The notes: generated by a model from the letters alone, not told the origin. A DNA stretch of 49,789 nucleotides from Candidatus Doudnabacteria bacterium RIFCSPHIGHO2_02_FULL_43_13b (GCA_001777655.1 MFER01000012.1:1-49789); one strand, 5' to 3'; positions 1 to 7,387 are shown, counted from the stretch's first letter. Made by a program: numbers and translations.

Positions 1-2214
1 AGCCGGATTAGTAACAACAACATTACCGGGAATAGTCTCTATGGAGTTTTAAGTCGAAACACCCTCAATGCCCAAGATAACTGGTGGGGAGATCCAACTG
101 GCCCCTACAATGCAACTTTCAATCCAGGAGGTCAAGGCAATCCAGTTTCGAATGAAGTGGACTTTGAACCGTGGCTGAGCGAGGCGGTTGATTTGAATCA
201 GGAACCCCCGGGCAAGAGACCAGTGCTGATTGTGCCGGGAGTGTTGGGGACTGAAATATTAAAAGAAGATGAGAAGCTGTGGCTTGATTTGGGGCGTAAT
301 TTCACAGACATAGGTGATCAATTTATGGATCCTTTGCAGTTCAAAGCAGATCTAACACCATCAGATACGAGCTTGATAAAAGGGGATTTACTAAAAAATC
401 CCATGACAGGTCAACATTTCTACGATTTAATTATTCAAGAATTTCAAAATCAAGGCTATGTTGAAGACACAGATTTATTCCTTTTCCCTTATGATTGGCG
501 ATACGGGGTAAACGCAAATATTGTTGATGAGTTAAAACAAAAAATTCAAGATATCAAGACTCAAACAGGCAGCGACGAAATTGATATTATAGCCCACAGC
601 ACTGGCGGTTTGCTGGTTAAAAAATATGTAATGGACAATCCTGTGAATAATTATATTGACAAAGCAGTTTTTGTTGGAGTACCAAATACAGGCGCGCCAA
701 AAGCTATCAAAGTTTTACTGCAAGGAGATGGGTTTGGCATTCCATGGCTTGCGGATGGAGAAATGAAAAAAATTGCAAAAAATTTACCTGTTGTATACGA
801 CCTTTCACCAAGTCAGGAATATTACAATCAAAAAGGAAGCTATGTAAAGATTATCAATCAGGGCTTTTTTAGTTCCACAACTCAAGATTTAGATTTTAAC
901 CAAGCTAATAATTTTTTAACTACTGATCATCAATTAAATTCTCAAGCGCTCACAAATGCGCAAAGTTTACATACCTCAAACTTTGATAATTTTGATTTGC
1001 GAACAGCCGGTGTCGATTTATACAGCATTGCTGGATGTAAAGCAGGCACCATAGGTAAAATCGTAGAACGTCGGGTGCAAACTATTTTAGGAGGCATAAG
1101 CACAGGGTATGATCAACCGGAAAGGGTTCCGGGAGATGGCACTGTACCACTTGAAAGCGCCACCAACCTGCCCATTGATGCGGAGAATAAGTATTACGCA
1201 TTACAGTCTAATCATGGAAAAATGTTAAGCCAAGATAATATTAGACAACAAATCGTGAACATTGTTTCTGGTAGCACTCTTGCTGTCGACGATACGAAAA
1301 TTTCTCAAGATATTTCTGAATGTAAACTAAACGGCAAAGCAATCTCAGTTTTTAGTCCTTTAGATATTGACATTACAGATCAAGATGGAAATCATGCGGG
1401 ACTTGTTTCTGGGGGAATTGAAAATAATATTCCAAACGCAAGTTTTGACATTATGGGAGAACATAAGTTTGTCTATCTGCCAGATGACGAAGGTCAGATA
1501 TACGACATTAAAGTTACTGGCACTGGGAACGGAATATTCACATTAAAAAATGAAAAAGTTACAGACAATCAAATTATCCAAACTGAAGTTTTTAGTGATA
1601 TTCTAGTTACAACCAATCTAGAAGGAAATTTGAATTTGGGAGACCCCTCGACATTGTCTATTGACCAAAATGGCGATGGCAACGAAGAAACGATTTTTCC
1701 AGACGGAAGTGAGCTGTCCTTAAATCAGCTTCTTGCCCTAATTAAAGAAAAAATTCAATCACTTAATGCAACAGATAAACTAAAGCAAAATCTTCTAAAG
1801 AAGATAAATAATTTGGAGAAGAAAATTGAGAAAAAGAAAGAACAAAATTCAAAAATCCTTACAAAGTTTAAAAATAAAATTACTAAACAAGAATTAAAAG
1901 GTAAAATAAACACAACTGATGCTAATAGCATTATTGAGTTACTGGACCTTCTAGAAGCGCAAGCGGAAGACATTGCGCTTGACCCTGCTATTCTCACACA
2001 GCTTAAAATTAAGATACAAACACTTAGCATAAAACAGAATCAAAAGAATGATATGCTCAAGCGCGTTGAAAAACTCGAGAATAAGCAAAAACTCGTTAAA
2101 GCACTTTCCAATCTGACAATAAACATTACTAAAAAAGGGCAAAAAGGAAAAATCTCAGATGCGGATGCGCAAGAACTATTGAATCTTTTGGGGCAGATTG
2201 AAAGTGTGATATAA
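1..2214 (+). CDS. Beta-helix / LCAT-like alpha-beta hydrolase, 5' end outside window
   Basis: The frame is open from the first base of the window, so the gene begins upstream; the first ATG/GTG-type start inside is GTG at 157, but it is probably internal. The first 50 codons read NNITGNSLYGV and NWWGDPTGP, the typical end of a right-handed parallel beta-helix (NosD-like) domain. The following domain is LCAT/PDAT-like: GVLGTEI, nucleophile elbow AHSTGG (Ser 148 counted from GTG 157), GDGTVP (Asp about 327) and SNHGK (His about 353) make a plausible catalytic triad. The last 150 residues are Lys/Glu-rich and predicted coiled coil with two similar halves. It may be a secreted or surface acyl-hydrolase; the substrate is unknown. 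Family identity is fairly sure, function is inferred. Confidence 0.75.
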   Translation, partial: SRISNNNITGNSLYGVLSRNTLNAQDNWWGDPTGPYNATFNPGGQGNPVSNEVDFEPWLSEAVDLNQEPPGKRPVLIVPGVLGTEILKEDEKLWLDLGRNFTDIGDQFMDPLQFKADLTPSDTSLIKGDLLKNPMTGQHFYDLIIQEFQNQGYVEDTDLFLFPYDWRYGVNANIVDELKQKIQDIKTQTGSDEIDIIAHSTGGLLVKKYVMDNPVNNYIDKAVFVGVPNTGAPKAIKVLLQGDGFGIPWLADGEMKKIAKNLPVVYDLSPSQEYYNQKGSYVKIINQGFFSSTTQDLDFNQANNFLTTDHQLNSQALTNAQSLHTSNFDNFDLRTAGVDLYSIAGCKAGTIGKIVERRVQTILGGISTGYDQPERVPGDGTVPLESATNLPIDAENKYYALQSNHGKMLSQDNIRQQIVNIVSGSTLAVDDTKISQDISECKLNGKAISVFSPLDIDITDQDGNHAGLVSGGIENNIPNASFDIMGEHKFVYLPDDEGQIYDIKVTGTGNGIFTLKNEKVTDNQIIQTEVFSDILVTTNLEGNLNLGDPSTLSIDQNGDGNEETIFPDGSELSLNQLLALIKEKIQSLNATDKLKQNLLKKINNLEKKIEKKKEQNSKILTKFKNKITKQELKGKINTTDANSIIELLDLLEAQAEDIALDPAILTQLKIKIQTLSIKQNQKNDMLKRVEKLENKQKLVKALSNLTINITKKGQKGKISDADAQELLNLLGQIESVI

Positions 2215-2221
2215 TTTAATT

Positions 2222-2569
2222 ATGATAAAAGGACAAAATGTTTGGCTCTGGGTTTCGTTAGGAATGTTTCTAGTTCCTGAAATTCTATTTTCTTTTTTAC
2301 TCTCGTCTGTATTATTTTTATTTAGAATAAATGTTCCATATTTAATAGGAAAGTTGGTTGGCGAACAATTCTTTATTGATAATCAATCATATTTATTTCT
2401 CGCGTTGATTATAGAAATTCTTGGAATTCTTGGTTTACTAATCTTTAATATTAAATTTAATAGAAGTAGATTTAAATCATTACTCTCTTTCTCACTTTTT
2501 ATTTTATTGGCTTTTGCGATCTTGATTTTCTATACAGTGTATTACATGCGTAACGGCATCGGTTTTTAA
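2222..2569 (+). CDS. Small membrane protein, tandem paralog 1
   Basis: This 115-residue protein has three hydrophobic segments (about 7-33, 55-78, 87-108) and is probably integral to the membrane. Its start WLWVSLGMFLVPEILFS closely matches that of the next gene (WLWISLAMFIVPEILWN), so the two are tandem paralogs. It begins 8 bases after the hydrolase stop and may be cotranscribed with it. No Shine-Dalgarno sequence is visible. I do not recognise the family and cannot assign a function. Confidence 0.6.
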   Translation: MIKGQNVWLWVSLGMFLVPEILFSFLLSSVLFLFRINVPYLIGKLVGEQFFIDNQSYLFLALIIEILGILGLLIFNIKFNRSRFKSLLSFSLFILLAFAILIFYTVYYMRNGIGF

Positions 2570-2621
2570 TTAAAAATGGATAATTTTCCTAGTAGAAACG
2601 GTTTTTCCTAGCAAAAATTTA

Positions 2622-2981
2622 ATGGAAATAGAATCAAAACAAAAAAAATGGCTATGGATATCTCTGGCAATGTTTATCGTTCCAGAGATTTTATGGAATC
2701 CAGTAGTAAATATTCTGTATTCTTTTTTCCAAAGTGGGAAAATTAATCCAAATACATTTAGAAATAACTTTTTACTAGAATATAGATATGAACCATTACT
2801 CAAATTTTTCATTACGGTGCAACTTATAGGAATAATGCTGACCATGTTTTATATTATAAAATATAGAAAAAATGTTAAAAATTTAATATTCTGGCCACTC
2901 GTTCTTATTTGTTCCGTTTTGGTAATTATTACAGCTTTTGCTTTTTATTTAATGATATTATTTAATCCCAGTTTTCCTTAG
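2622..2981 (+). CDS. Small membrane protein, tandem paralog 2
   Basis: This 119-residue protein has three hydrophobic stretches and shares the N-terminal WLWISLAMFIVPEILWN motif and overall layout with the gene just upstream. The bases before its start (CCTAGCAAAAATTTAATGG) recur in altered form after its stop, where a third copy appears to have decayed. AT-rich composition and lack of a clear ribosome-binding site match the neighbouring small genes. Function is unknown. Confidence 0.6.
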   Translation: MEIESKQKKWLWISLAMFIVPEILWNPVVNILYSFFQSGKINPNTFRNNFLLEYRYEPLLKFFITVQLIGIMLTMFYIIKYRKNVKNLIFWPLVLICSVLVIITAFAFYLMILFNPSFP

Positions 2982-2991
2982 TCACAATTAG

Positions 2992-3141
2992 CAATAACAG
3001 TTTGTTTTAGCAAAAATCTAATGTAAATTGAATCCAGGCAATAAATTCTTGAAAGACATTGAGAATCAAAAGAATAAAAATCTTAATATAGAAGCATATA
3101 ATTTGTTAAGTGAAGATATTAATTGGTTAATTAATAACTAA
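2992..3141 (+). pseudogene. Remnant of a third paralog start joined to a short open tail
   Basis: The sequence around 3008-3036 (TTAGCAAAAATCTAATG followed by TAA) resembles the 5' end of the paralog at 2622 (CTAGCAAAAATTTAATGG), but the second codon is a stop. After it, a frame without ATG runs from 3022 and reads NKFLKDIENQKNKNLN through to a stop at 3139-3141, which looks like the C-terminal end of some other protein. This suggests duplication and deletion in this stretch. It could be chance similarity in AT-rich DNA. Confidence 0.3.
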
Positions 3142-3145
3142 AATA

Positions 3146-3514
3146 ATGATTAAATTAATGAAAAATTTGTTAATAGTGGTTGTAGTGATAGTTTTAGCTT
3201 TCTCATTAGCGCAATTTTTTGGTTCGAACTACTTTAGCATTACCGGAGAGCCGAGATCAGGACTTATTCCGACAAAGGGCGGAGATTATCTAATTGGTTT
3301 GCCTCTAGCATATATGCTGTTTTTATTTTTATTTTTCACTGCCTTCGGAGACCAAAAGAAATACTGGTGGATGGGGATACTGTTAATCCCAGCAGTTTTG
3401 TTTGAACTATATTTTGACTGGCAGCATATTTATATCCCGATTATCCTAGGATTGGTTGGCTGGGTGATAGGGTATGGAATTTATAAATTGATGAATAAAC
3501 CCAAAGCGGCTTAG
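3146..3514 (+). CDS. Small membrane protein of unknown function
   Basis: The 122-residue product has an N-terminal hydrophobic segment (about 7-25) and three more (about 50-66, 75-90, 95-115), so it is probably a four-helix membrane protein. There is no recognised domain. It starts 4 bases after the decayed fragment, and its stop codon sits inside a hairpin followed by a T-run that should end the transcript of this group of small membrane genes. Confidence 0.55.
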   Translation: MIKLMKNLLIVVVVIVLAFSLAQFFGSNYFSITGEPRSGLIPTKGGDYLIGLPLAYMLFLFLFFTAFGDQKKYWWMGILLIPAVLFELYFDWQHIYIPIILGLVGWVIGYGIYKLMNKPKAA

Positions 3515-3527
3515 GGCCGCTATTTTT
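3505..3527 (+). terminator. Rho-independent terminator
   Basis: Stem AGCGGC/GCCGCT with a short loop is followed by ATTTTT. It overlaps the stop codon of the upstream membrane-protein gene. Confidence 0.7.
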
Positions 3528-3533
3528 GTTGAG

Positions 3534-3562
3534 TTGACAGGTCGGGGAGAATGGTATATCAT
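3534..3562 (+). promoter_or_regulatory. Promoter of the TrpR-like gene
   Basis: A perfect -35 TTGACA (3534-3539) and -10 TATCAT (3557-3562) are separated by 17 bases. The -10 lies inside the operator-like sequence described next, so a repressor bound there would block RNA polymerase. Confidence 0.7.
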
Positions 3563-3576
3563 GCTAGCACGTTAGC
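3555..3576 (+). promoter_or_regulatory. Operator-like site 1 for the TrpR-like regulator
   Basis: TATATCA followed by TGCTAGCACGTTAGC overlaps the -10 box. The core GTGCTAGCAC/GCTA-N6-TAGC is dyad-symmetric. Twenty-one of 22 bases recur just after the regulator gene at 3946-3967. Binding by the adjacent regulator is inferred. Confidence 0.5.
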
Positions 3577-3578
3577 CT

Positions 3579-3610
3579 GCCCGAACGTACCGTTCGGTAC
3601 GGGCGGGCAT
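3579..3610. repeat. GC-rich palindromic repeat
   Basis: CCGAACG-tac-CGTTCGG is nested in GCCCG...CGGGC. A related GCCCG/CGGGC hairpin occurs at 9324-9355, so it appears to be a small dispersed palindrome. It lies in the 5' untranslated region of the TrpR-like gene. Confidence 0.45.
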
Positions 3611-3636
3611 AAGACTCTAGTAACTATCTTAATTAT

Positions 3637-3930
3637 ATGCAAATCAACAATTGGACCAATCAAGATACGGACAAGTTGTTTGCGGCCATTCTCAAGCTTA
3701 AAACCGTAACGGAATGTGAGGCGTTTTTTCGCGATCTTTTGACTTTATCGGAGATCCGAGAGTTTGCCAACCGCTTCCGGATTGCCCGGATGCTGGATGA
3801 GAAGAAACGCAAACCGTATTGGCAGATTGCGAAGGATGCCAAGACAACGACTGCCACTGTGACTCGGGTCGCTCATTGGCTGAAAGCGGGCATGGGTGGG
3901 TATCAATTAATTCTTAATCGTTTTAAATAA
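3637..3930 (+). CDS. TrpR/YerC-like transcriptional regulator
   Basis: This 97-residue protein matches the TrpR-superfamily YerC/YecD group: helices around LLTLSEIREFANRFRIARML are followed by a helix-turn-helix reading YWQIAKDAKTTTATVTRV. Members bind DNA as dimers; in YerC-type proteins the ligand is not well established. Two near-identical operator-like palindromes lie over its promoter and just past its stop codon, which points to autoregulation plus control of what follows. No tryptophan biosynthesis gene is present nearby, so a link with tryptophan is not supported here. Confidence 0.85.
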   Translation: MQINNWTNQDTDKLFAAILKLKTVTECEAFFRDLLTLSEIREFANRFRIARMLDEKKRKPYWQIAKDAKTTTATVTRVAHWLKAGMGGYQLILNRFK

Positions 3931-3945
3931 TCATGTTTGTAAAAG

Positions 3946-3967
3946 TATATCGTGCTAGCACGTTAGC
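3946..3967 (+). promoter_or_regulatory. Operator-like site 2 for the TrpR-like regulator
   Basis: TATATCG followed by TGCTAGCACGTTAGC differs from site 1 at one position of 22. No convincing -35 sequence sits at the matching distance, so whether a promoter lies here is unclear. Confidence 0.45.
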
Positions 3968-4094
3968 ATACAACCTAGGACATCACGCCAACCCTCTGCT
4001 TGAAGGGGTTGGTTAGGTGCGGCATAATTACGTAATTAAATATGTAATTCAATCCTTCATCTGACGAACCCCTGCAGGCGCAGGGGATTTTTTT
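3968..4094 (+). ncRNA. Possible short structured RNA ending at a terminator
   Basis: Between the second operator-like site and the terminator at 4069-4094 there is no gene. The stretch holds a hairpin CCAACCCT/AGGGGTTGG nested within CCTA/TTAGG and a palindrome AATTACGTAATT. It could be a short regulated transcript or leader. No known RNA family is recognised. Confidence 0.25.
4069..4094 (+). terminator. Rho-independent terminator
   Basis: CCCCTG, a six-base loop and CAGGGG are followed by A and seven T. Confidence 0.8.
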
Positions 4095-4104
4095 GAGGAG
4101 GAAG

Positions 4105-4149
4105 ATGACGTCAATACATCGACAGTTGGGCGGCATGGGGCCGCACTAA
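4105..4149 (+). CDS. Possible 14-residue leader peptide
   Basis: A strong Shine-Dalgarno GAGGAGG precedes ATG by 4 bases, and the frame MTSIHRQLGGMGPH ends at TAA. It is followed by GC-rich hairpins, including AGCGG/CCGCT at about 4165-4185, before the next gene. This resembles a leader peptide plus structured leader, but no run of one amino acid suggests classical attenuation. It may be non-functional. Confidence 0.3.
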   Translation: MTSIHRQLGGMGPH

Positions 4150-4221
4150 GAGAAGCGGCTGGGGCGAGCGGTACGTCTGCCGCTTGCCTCACCCCTCTTT
4201 ACCATCAACCGGAGGAATCAA

Positions 4222-4890
4222 ATGAACGTTCGTGCCATAAGTCGTATCCGAGGTGTTGCCAACGTGTGCGGGCTTCGGGATCCCTTAGTGGAATCCACCC
4301 TGGTTTATTTCTTGTGCCCCTGTCTTTCCAGCAAGGGCATAGTCGTGAACCCAGAGGGTACTGGTTTTACCGCGAAGTACGTGGATAGATTAAGCGGCTT
4401 CGCCAAGGCGCGCCGGGACAAGGCCTGGGAGTTTATGGCTGAAGTCACAGCCCAAGATCGGAATTTCGACTGGGTGTTTCGGATGGTTTGGGGATCAGCG
4501 GATGCGTTGATTCTTTACTCTCAGACAGACTATCCAGGAATTCCCGCTGATGTGCGTGAAGGGGTAGCCAACCACGTGGCAGTCGCGGCTCACATTGCGG
4601 ACTTTTGGCGGTTCTATGAAGAGCAGCCGTGGCAAAACTCGCCGGCCTGGGCCATTAAACAAGAAGACCGTCGTCTCAGGTCGTTATTGCCCGAGAACGC
4701 CACCAAGCACTTGAAGCAAGATTTTGTCCGCCGCGTCTTCGCCGGGTTTGCGCTCGACGGCTTTCTGCTCAGGAAGGGTTGCTTCGGCCGAAACCCGGTA
4801 ATTCTCGGCGTTGAGTCGTCCGGCGTGGCGGTTTTGCAGAATGCTGCCCTTGAGCCGAAGGAGCAGATTCCCGTGATCCAGCTCAAGTAG
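4222..4890 (+). CDS. GC-rich gene of unknown function
   Basis: The start is chosen for CCGGAGGAATCAA just before ATG. The 222-residue protein shows no signal peptide or membrane segment and I recognise no family. Residues 25-35 have a CPC pair, and the C-terminus reads IPVIQLK, faintly like the end of the next protein (LPMIFLT). Codon use is GC-rich at third positions, unlike the AT-rich gene after it. It is flanked by a terminator upstream and a GC-rich hairpin (GCGAGGG/CCTCTCGC, 4902-4927) downstream, making it a self-contained unit. Confidence 0.6.
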   Translation: MNVRAISRIRGVANVCGLRDPLVESTLVYFLCPCLSSKGIVVNPEGTGFTAKYVDRLSGFAKARRDKAWEFMAEVTAQDRNFDWVFRMVWGSADALILYSQTDYPGIPADVREGVANHVAVAAHIADFWRFYEEQPWQNSPAWAIKQEDRRLRSLLPENATKHLKQDFVRRVFAGFALDGFLLRKGCFGRNPVILGVESSGVAVLQNAALEPKEQIPVIQLK

Positions 4891-4949
4891 ACTAACTACA
4901 CGCGAGGGGGTGCCTGCATCCTCTCGCTCTCGTCTCAATTAATAAATTT

Positions 4950-5768
4950 ATGAAGAAACTTAATAATATCATCCAACAATTAGAAAATCGATCAATCAAG
5001 CCGATGGAAAACAAGCAGAAGATTGAGAAGTTTATTAATGATTCTTTAAATTCAGGGGAGGTGATCACTTTTTTTAATTGGGAATGCCCGCCTCGGTTTT
5101 TAGATAACGGCCAAATTAATTATCTGATTGATCTGAATCAGATTTTTCGTGGTCAAAAAATTGATAAATTTACGGAAATCCCCAGAGTGATTGCACAACG
5201 GGATAAAGAAATTAGAATATTAAAATTTTTGAATAAACTTGGAATTAAATATCGGTTTGTTAAGATAATTGCCGATACGAATGCTATTTATCTAGCCCCA
5301 GAAAGCATCACTAGATATGGTCGAAATAAAATAACCCGTTCGTTTAGGCGTTTTAGAGAGAAGATCAAGATTAGTCTAAAAAAGTATCCAGTCCGGACTG
5401 AAGTTTATTTTTTTACCGATTTAATTAATAAATATACCCGACTCTATAATCGGTCTTTTAATAAAGCGTATAGTTTATTGGAAGGCGGTCAGGGACTAGT
5501 CTCGAATCAGATTTTACGACAACAGCTTAAACGTACTAGGGAGCATGTGGGAATCCAAGACTCAACTTATGCCAACGAATTCAGTATTCGAACGATTGCC
5601 ACTTATGCGGCTGAAGGCATGGTTTTCAATAAACTTTCCCAGACGAAACAGTTTTCGAATTGTATTTGGTTAAATATTGAGGAAGTAGATAATCGGACGA
5701 TCACCATAACCAATAGCCTTAGGACTAAAGAGGGAATACAGCCTTTACCTATGATATTCTTAACTTAG
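4950..5768 (+). CDS. Unknown protein, faint cyclodipeptide-synthase-like features
   Basis: This 272-residue soluble protein has a beta strand and FFNWECPPR near residue 40, then an Arg-rich helix (RNKITRSFRRFREKIKISLKK), a TDL element, and TYAAEGMVF followed by strands near the C-terminus. The order of an Arg-rich helix, a TDL-like strand and a Y-x-x-E-type element is faintly reminiscent of tRNA-dependent cyclodipeptide synthases, which have been reported from Parcubacteria, but the expected N-terminal serine pocket is not evident. I would treat it as unassigned. It ends inside the first CIRCE element of the heat-shock promoter. Confidence 0.5.
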   Translation: MKKLNNIIQQLENRSIKPMENKQKIEKFINDSLNSGEVITFFNWECPPRFLDNGQINYLIDLNQIFRGQKIDKFTEIPRVIAQRDKEIRILKFLNKLGIKYRFVKIIADTNAIYLAPESITRYGRNKITRSFRRFREKIKISLKKYPVRTEVYFFTDLINKYTRLYNRSFNKAYSLLEGGQGLVSNQILRQQLKRTREHVGIQDSTYANEFSIRTIATYAAEGMVFNKLSQTKQFSNCIWLNIEEVDNRTITITNSLRTKEGIQPLPMIFLT

Positions 5769-5791
5769 CACTTGACAGGGTGGAGTGCTAA
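5765..5791 (+). promoter_or_regulatory. CIRCE operator 1
   Basis: TTAGCACTT-N9-GAGTGCTAA differs from the consensus CIRCE by one base. It contains the -35 hexamer of the heat-shock promoter, so HrcA binding would exclude RNA polymerase. It also overlaps the stop codon of the preceding gene. Confidence 0.95.
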
Positions 5792-5800
5792 TAATATAAT
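5772..5800 (+). promoter_or_regulatory. Heat-shock operon promoter
   Basis: A perfect TTGACA (5772-5777), 17-base spacer and perfect TATAAT (5795-5800) give a consensus vegetative promoter, silenced by flanking CIRCE elements. Transcription should start near 5807. Confidence 0.9.
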
Positions 5801-5807
5801 TACATAG

Positions 5808-5834
5808 TTAGCACTCCGAGCGCTTTAGTGCTAA
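5808..5834 (+). promoter_or_regulatory. CIRCE operator 2
   Basis: TTAGCACTC-N9-TAGTGCTAA lies at the predicted transcription start, one base from consensus. Together with operator 1 it supports HrcA control of this operon. Confidence 0.95.
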
Positions 5835-5845
5835 AAAAGCGTTAG

Positions 5846-5936
5846 GATTCCTCCCCTATTTATAGGGGAGGTCAGGAGGGGTATTAAACCTTAGTCATCT
5901 ACCACCCCTAACCCCTCCTATTCTAGGAGGGGAACC
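5846..5936. repeat. Paired palindromes in the hrcA leader
   Basis: CCTCCCCTA/TAGGGGAGG and CCCCTCCTA/TAGGAGGGG hairpins face each other about 50 bases apart with similar outer sequence. This has the form of a short dispersed palindromic element inserted in the 5' untranslated region of hrcA; no second copy occurs in the window. Confidence 0.5.
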
Positions 5937-5944
5937 GAAACCCT

Positions 5945-6682
5945 ATGGATATTCGACAACAAAAGATACTCGCGGCGATAGTAAAAGACTATTCGGAGAC
6001 GGCCAATCCGGTGGGGTCTAAGGAATTGGTGGAAAAATACCACTTCAAGGAGTCCTCGGCTACGATTCGCAATGACATGGCGGTGTTAGAAAAAGCCGGG
6101 TTTATATTTCAACCCCATAAATCCGCGGGTCGGATCCCGACCGATAGAGGCTATCGTTTTTTCGTCAACGAACTCATGCGTCGGTTTGAACTGTCCGAAC
6201 GAGAGCGCAAATTATTAAGGCACGAATTGTCAAAACTCCAACTTCAACACGAACAACTGGGCCGCTCGATTTCAAACCTTCTGGCTCAAGTTTCTGGATC
6301 AGCCGCGTTTGCCCTGTTGCCCAACGAATCGTCAGCGACGGGATTATCCCATATTATTGGTGATCCGGAATTTGCCGACAGTAAGACCATGAAACAAGTT
6401 GCAGAGCTTCTGGAAAACATTGATGATATTAAGAAAACAGTAAACAGTAAGCAGAAAACAGAAATTACAGCCGAAGCGATCATTGGCGGGGAATCACCTA
6501 TACCTGTTCCAAAGAATTTATCATTAGTCGTCTCGAATGTGCGGTTGCGCGACGGGAAAAAAGGCGTGATCGGTATCATCGGTCCCAAACGCATGGCTTA
6601 CGCGAAAAATTTGTCGATTATAAATTATTTAGCGAAATTGATTAGTGGGCCAGTCCTTATAATTATTGTTATACAGTTTTAG
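5945..6682 (+). CDS. hrcA: Heat-inducible transcription repressor HrcA
   Basis: HrcA binds CIRCE and represses chaperone genes. Residues 1-75 form the winged helix (QQKILAAIVKDYSETANPVGSKELVE, then SSATIRNDMAVLEKAGF) and KSAGRIPTDRGYRFFV is the family signature. The C-terminal sensing domain is shortened: 245 residues against about 340 in Bacillus, a length seen in other CPR. The final residues VLIIIVIQF are unusual and run up to a dispersed repeat, so the end may have been altered by its insertion. It is the first gene of the CIRCE-controlled operon. Confidence 0.95.
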   Translation: MDIRQQKILAAIVKDYSETANPVGSKELVEKYHFKESSATIRNDMAVLEKAGFIFQPHKSAGRIPTDRGYRFFVNELMRRFELSERERKLLRHELSKLQLQHEQLGRSISNLLAQVSGSAAFALLPNESSATGLSHIIGDPEFADSKTMKQVAELLENIDDIKKTVNSKQKTEITAEAIIGGESPIPVPKNLSLVVSNVRLRDGKKGVIGIIGPKRMAYAKNLSIINYLAKLISGPVLIIIVIQF

Positions 6683-6786
6683 TGTCATTGCGAGGAGCGT
6701 AGCGACGAAGCAATCTCTGGTAAAGAGATCGCCACGCGACTGCCCAAGTTAAACCTTAAGAATTAAAGCAGTCGCTCGCGATGACG
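6683..6786. repeat. Dispersed palindromic repeat, family A copy 1
   Basis: TCATTGCGAGGAG, then GACGAAGCAATCT, AGATCGCCACGCGACTGCC and AAAGCAGTCGCTCGCGATG form an imperfect palindrome of about 100 bases filling the hrcA-grpE gap. The same blocks recur at 10708-10834, and a rearranged relative lies at 9258-9366. Confidence 0.8.
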
Positions 6787-6799
6787 GAAAGAAAGAAGT

Positions 6800-7279
6800 A
6801 TGACCAACGAACAAGACCAAGCAACAACCCCAGATCCCATAATTGAAGAATTGAAGGCGCAAAACGAGGAACTGACGAACAACTGGAAGCGTGCGGCGGC
6901 TGATCTCGAGAACTATCGCAAGCGGGTCATGGCGGAACGGACAGAGCTTCTTCAGCACGCGAAAGAGCTGACCGTGCTCAAGCTCCTGCCATCACTGCAA
7001 AGTCTGGAACAGGTGCTGCGTTTTGCGCCAGATGATGAGAAGTATAAGGATTGGATCGCGGGACTGCGCGCCACGATTCAACAGTTGGAAAAGACTATGG
7101 AAGAACTGGGAGTGGTGAAGGTTAAAACAGTCGGCGAGCCATTTGACCCGACTCATCACGAAGCAGTGGAAGAAAGGGTTGGCGAAGCCGGCCGAGTATT
7201 AGCCGAAGCGCAACCCGGATTTATGTTAAATAATATAGTAATTATTCCGGCCAAAGTGGTTGTCGGAAAGAATGTCTAA
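6800..7279 (+). CDS. grpE: Nucleotide exchange factor GrpE
   Basis: The 159-residue protein has the GrpE layout: a long N-terminal coiled coil (about 10-60, ELKAQNEELTNNWKRAAADLENYRKR) and a beta domain ending in PFDPTHHEAV and a VVIPAKVVVGK-like tail. It releases ADP from DnaK. It is the second gene of the HrcA-controlled operon, separated from hrcA by a dispersed repeat and from dnaK by another. Length is slightly short for the family. Confidence 0.95.
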   Translation: MTNEQDQATTPDPIIEELKAQNEELTNNWKRAAADLENYRKRVMAERTELLQHAKELTVLKLLPSLQSLEQVLRFAPDDEKYKDWIAGLRATIQQLEKTMEELGVVKVKTVGEPFDPTHHEAVEERVGEAGRVLAEAQPGFMLNNIVIIPAKVVVGKNV

Positions 7280-7288
7280 AAAAGACAA

Positions 7289-7357
7289 CCATCTCGACCG
7301 AAGGGAGAGATCTCGGTGTTAAATTGCGAGACTTCTCGCTAACCGCTCGAAGTGGTT
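7289..7357. repeat. Dispersed repeat, family C copy 1 (inverse orientation)
   Basis: The reverse complement of this stretch (blocks ACCACTTCGAGCG, TTAGCGAGAAGTCTCGCAA and ACACCGAGATCTCTC) is almost identical to 15601-15670, which lies inside the dus coding region. Here it is intergenic, between grpE and dnaK. Confidence 0.85.
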
Positions 7358-7387
7358 ATATAAATTATTAAATTAAAGAACAATAAT

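Noticed and set aside
3637-4094. Tryptophan-operon control by the TrpR-like protein
   Set aside because: No trp gene or Trp-rich leader peptide is nearby; the family also includes YerC-type proteins unrelated to tryptophan.
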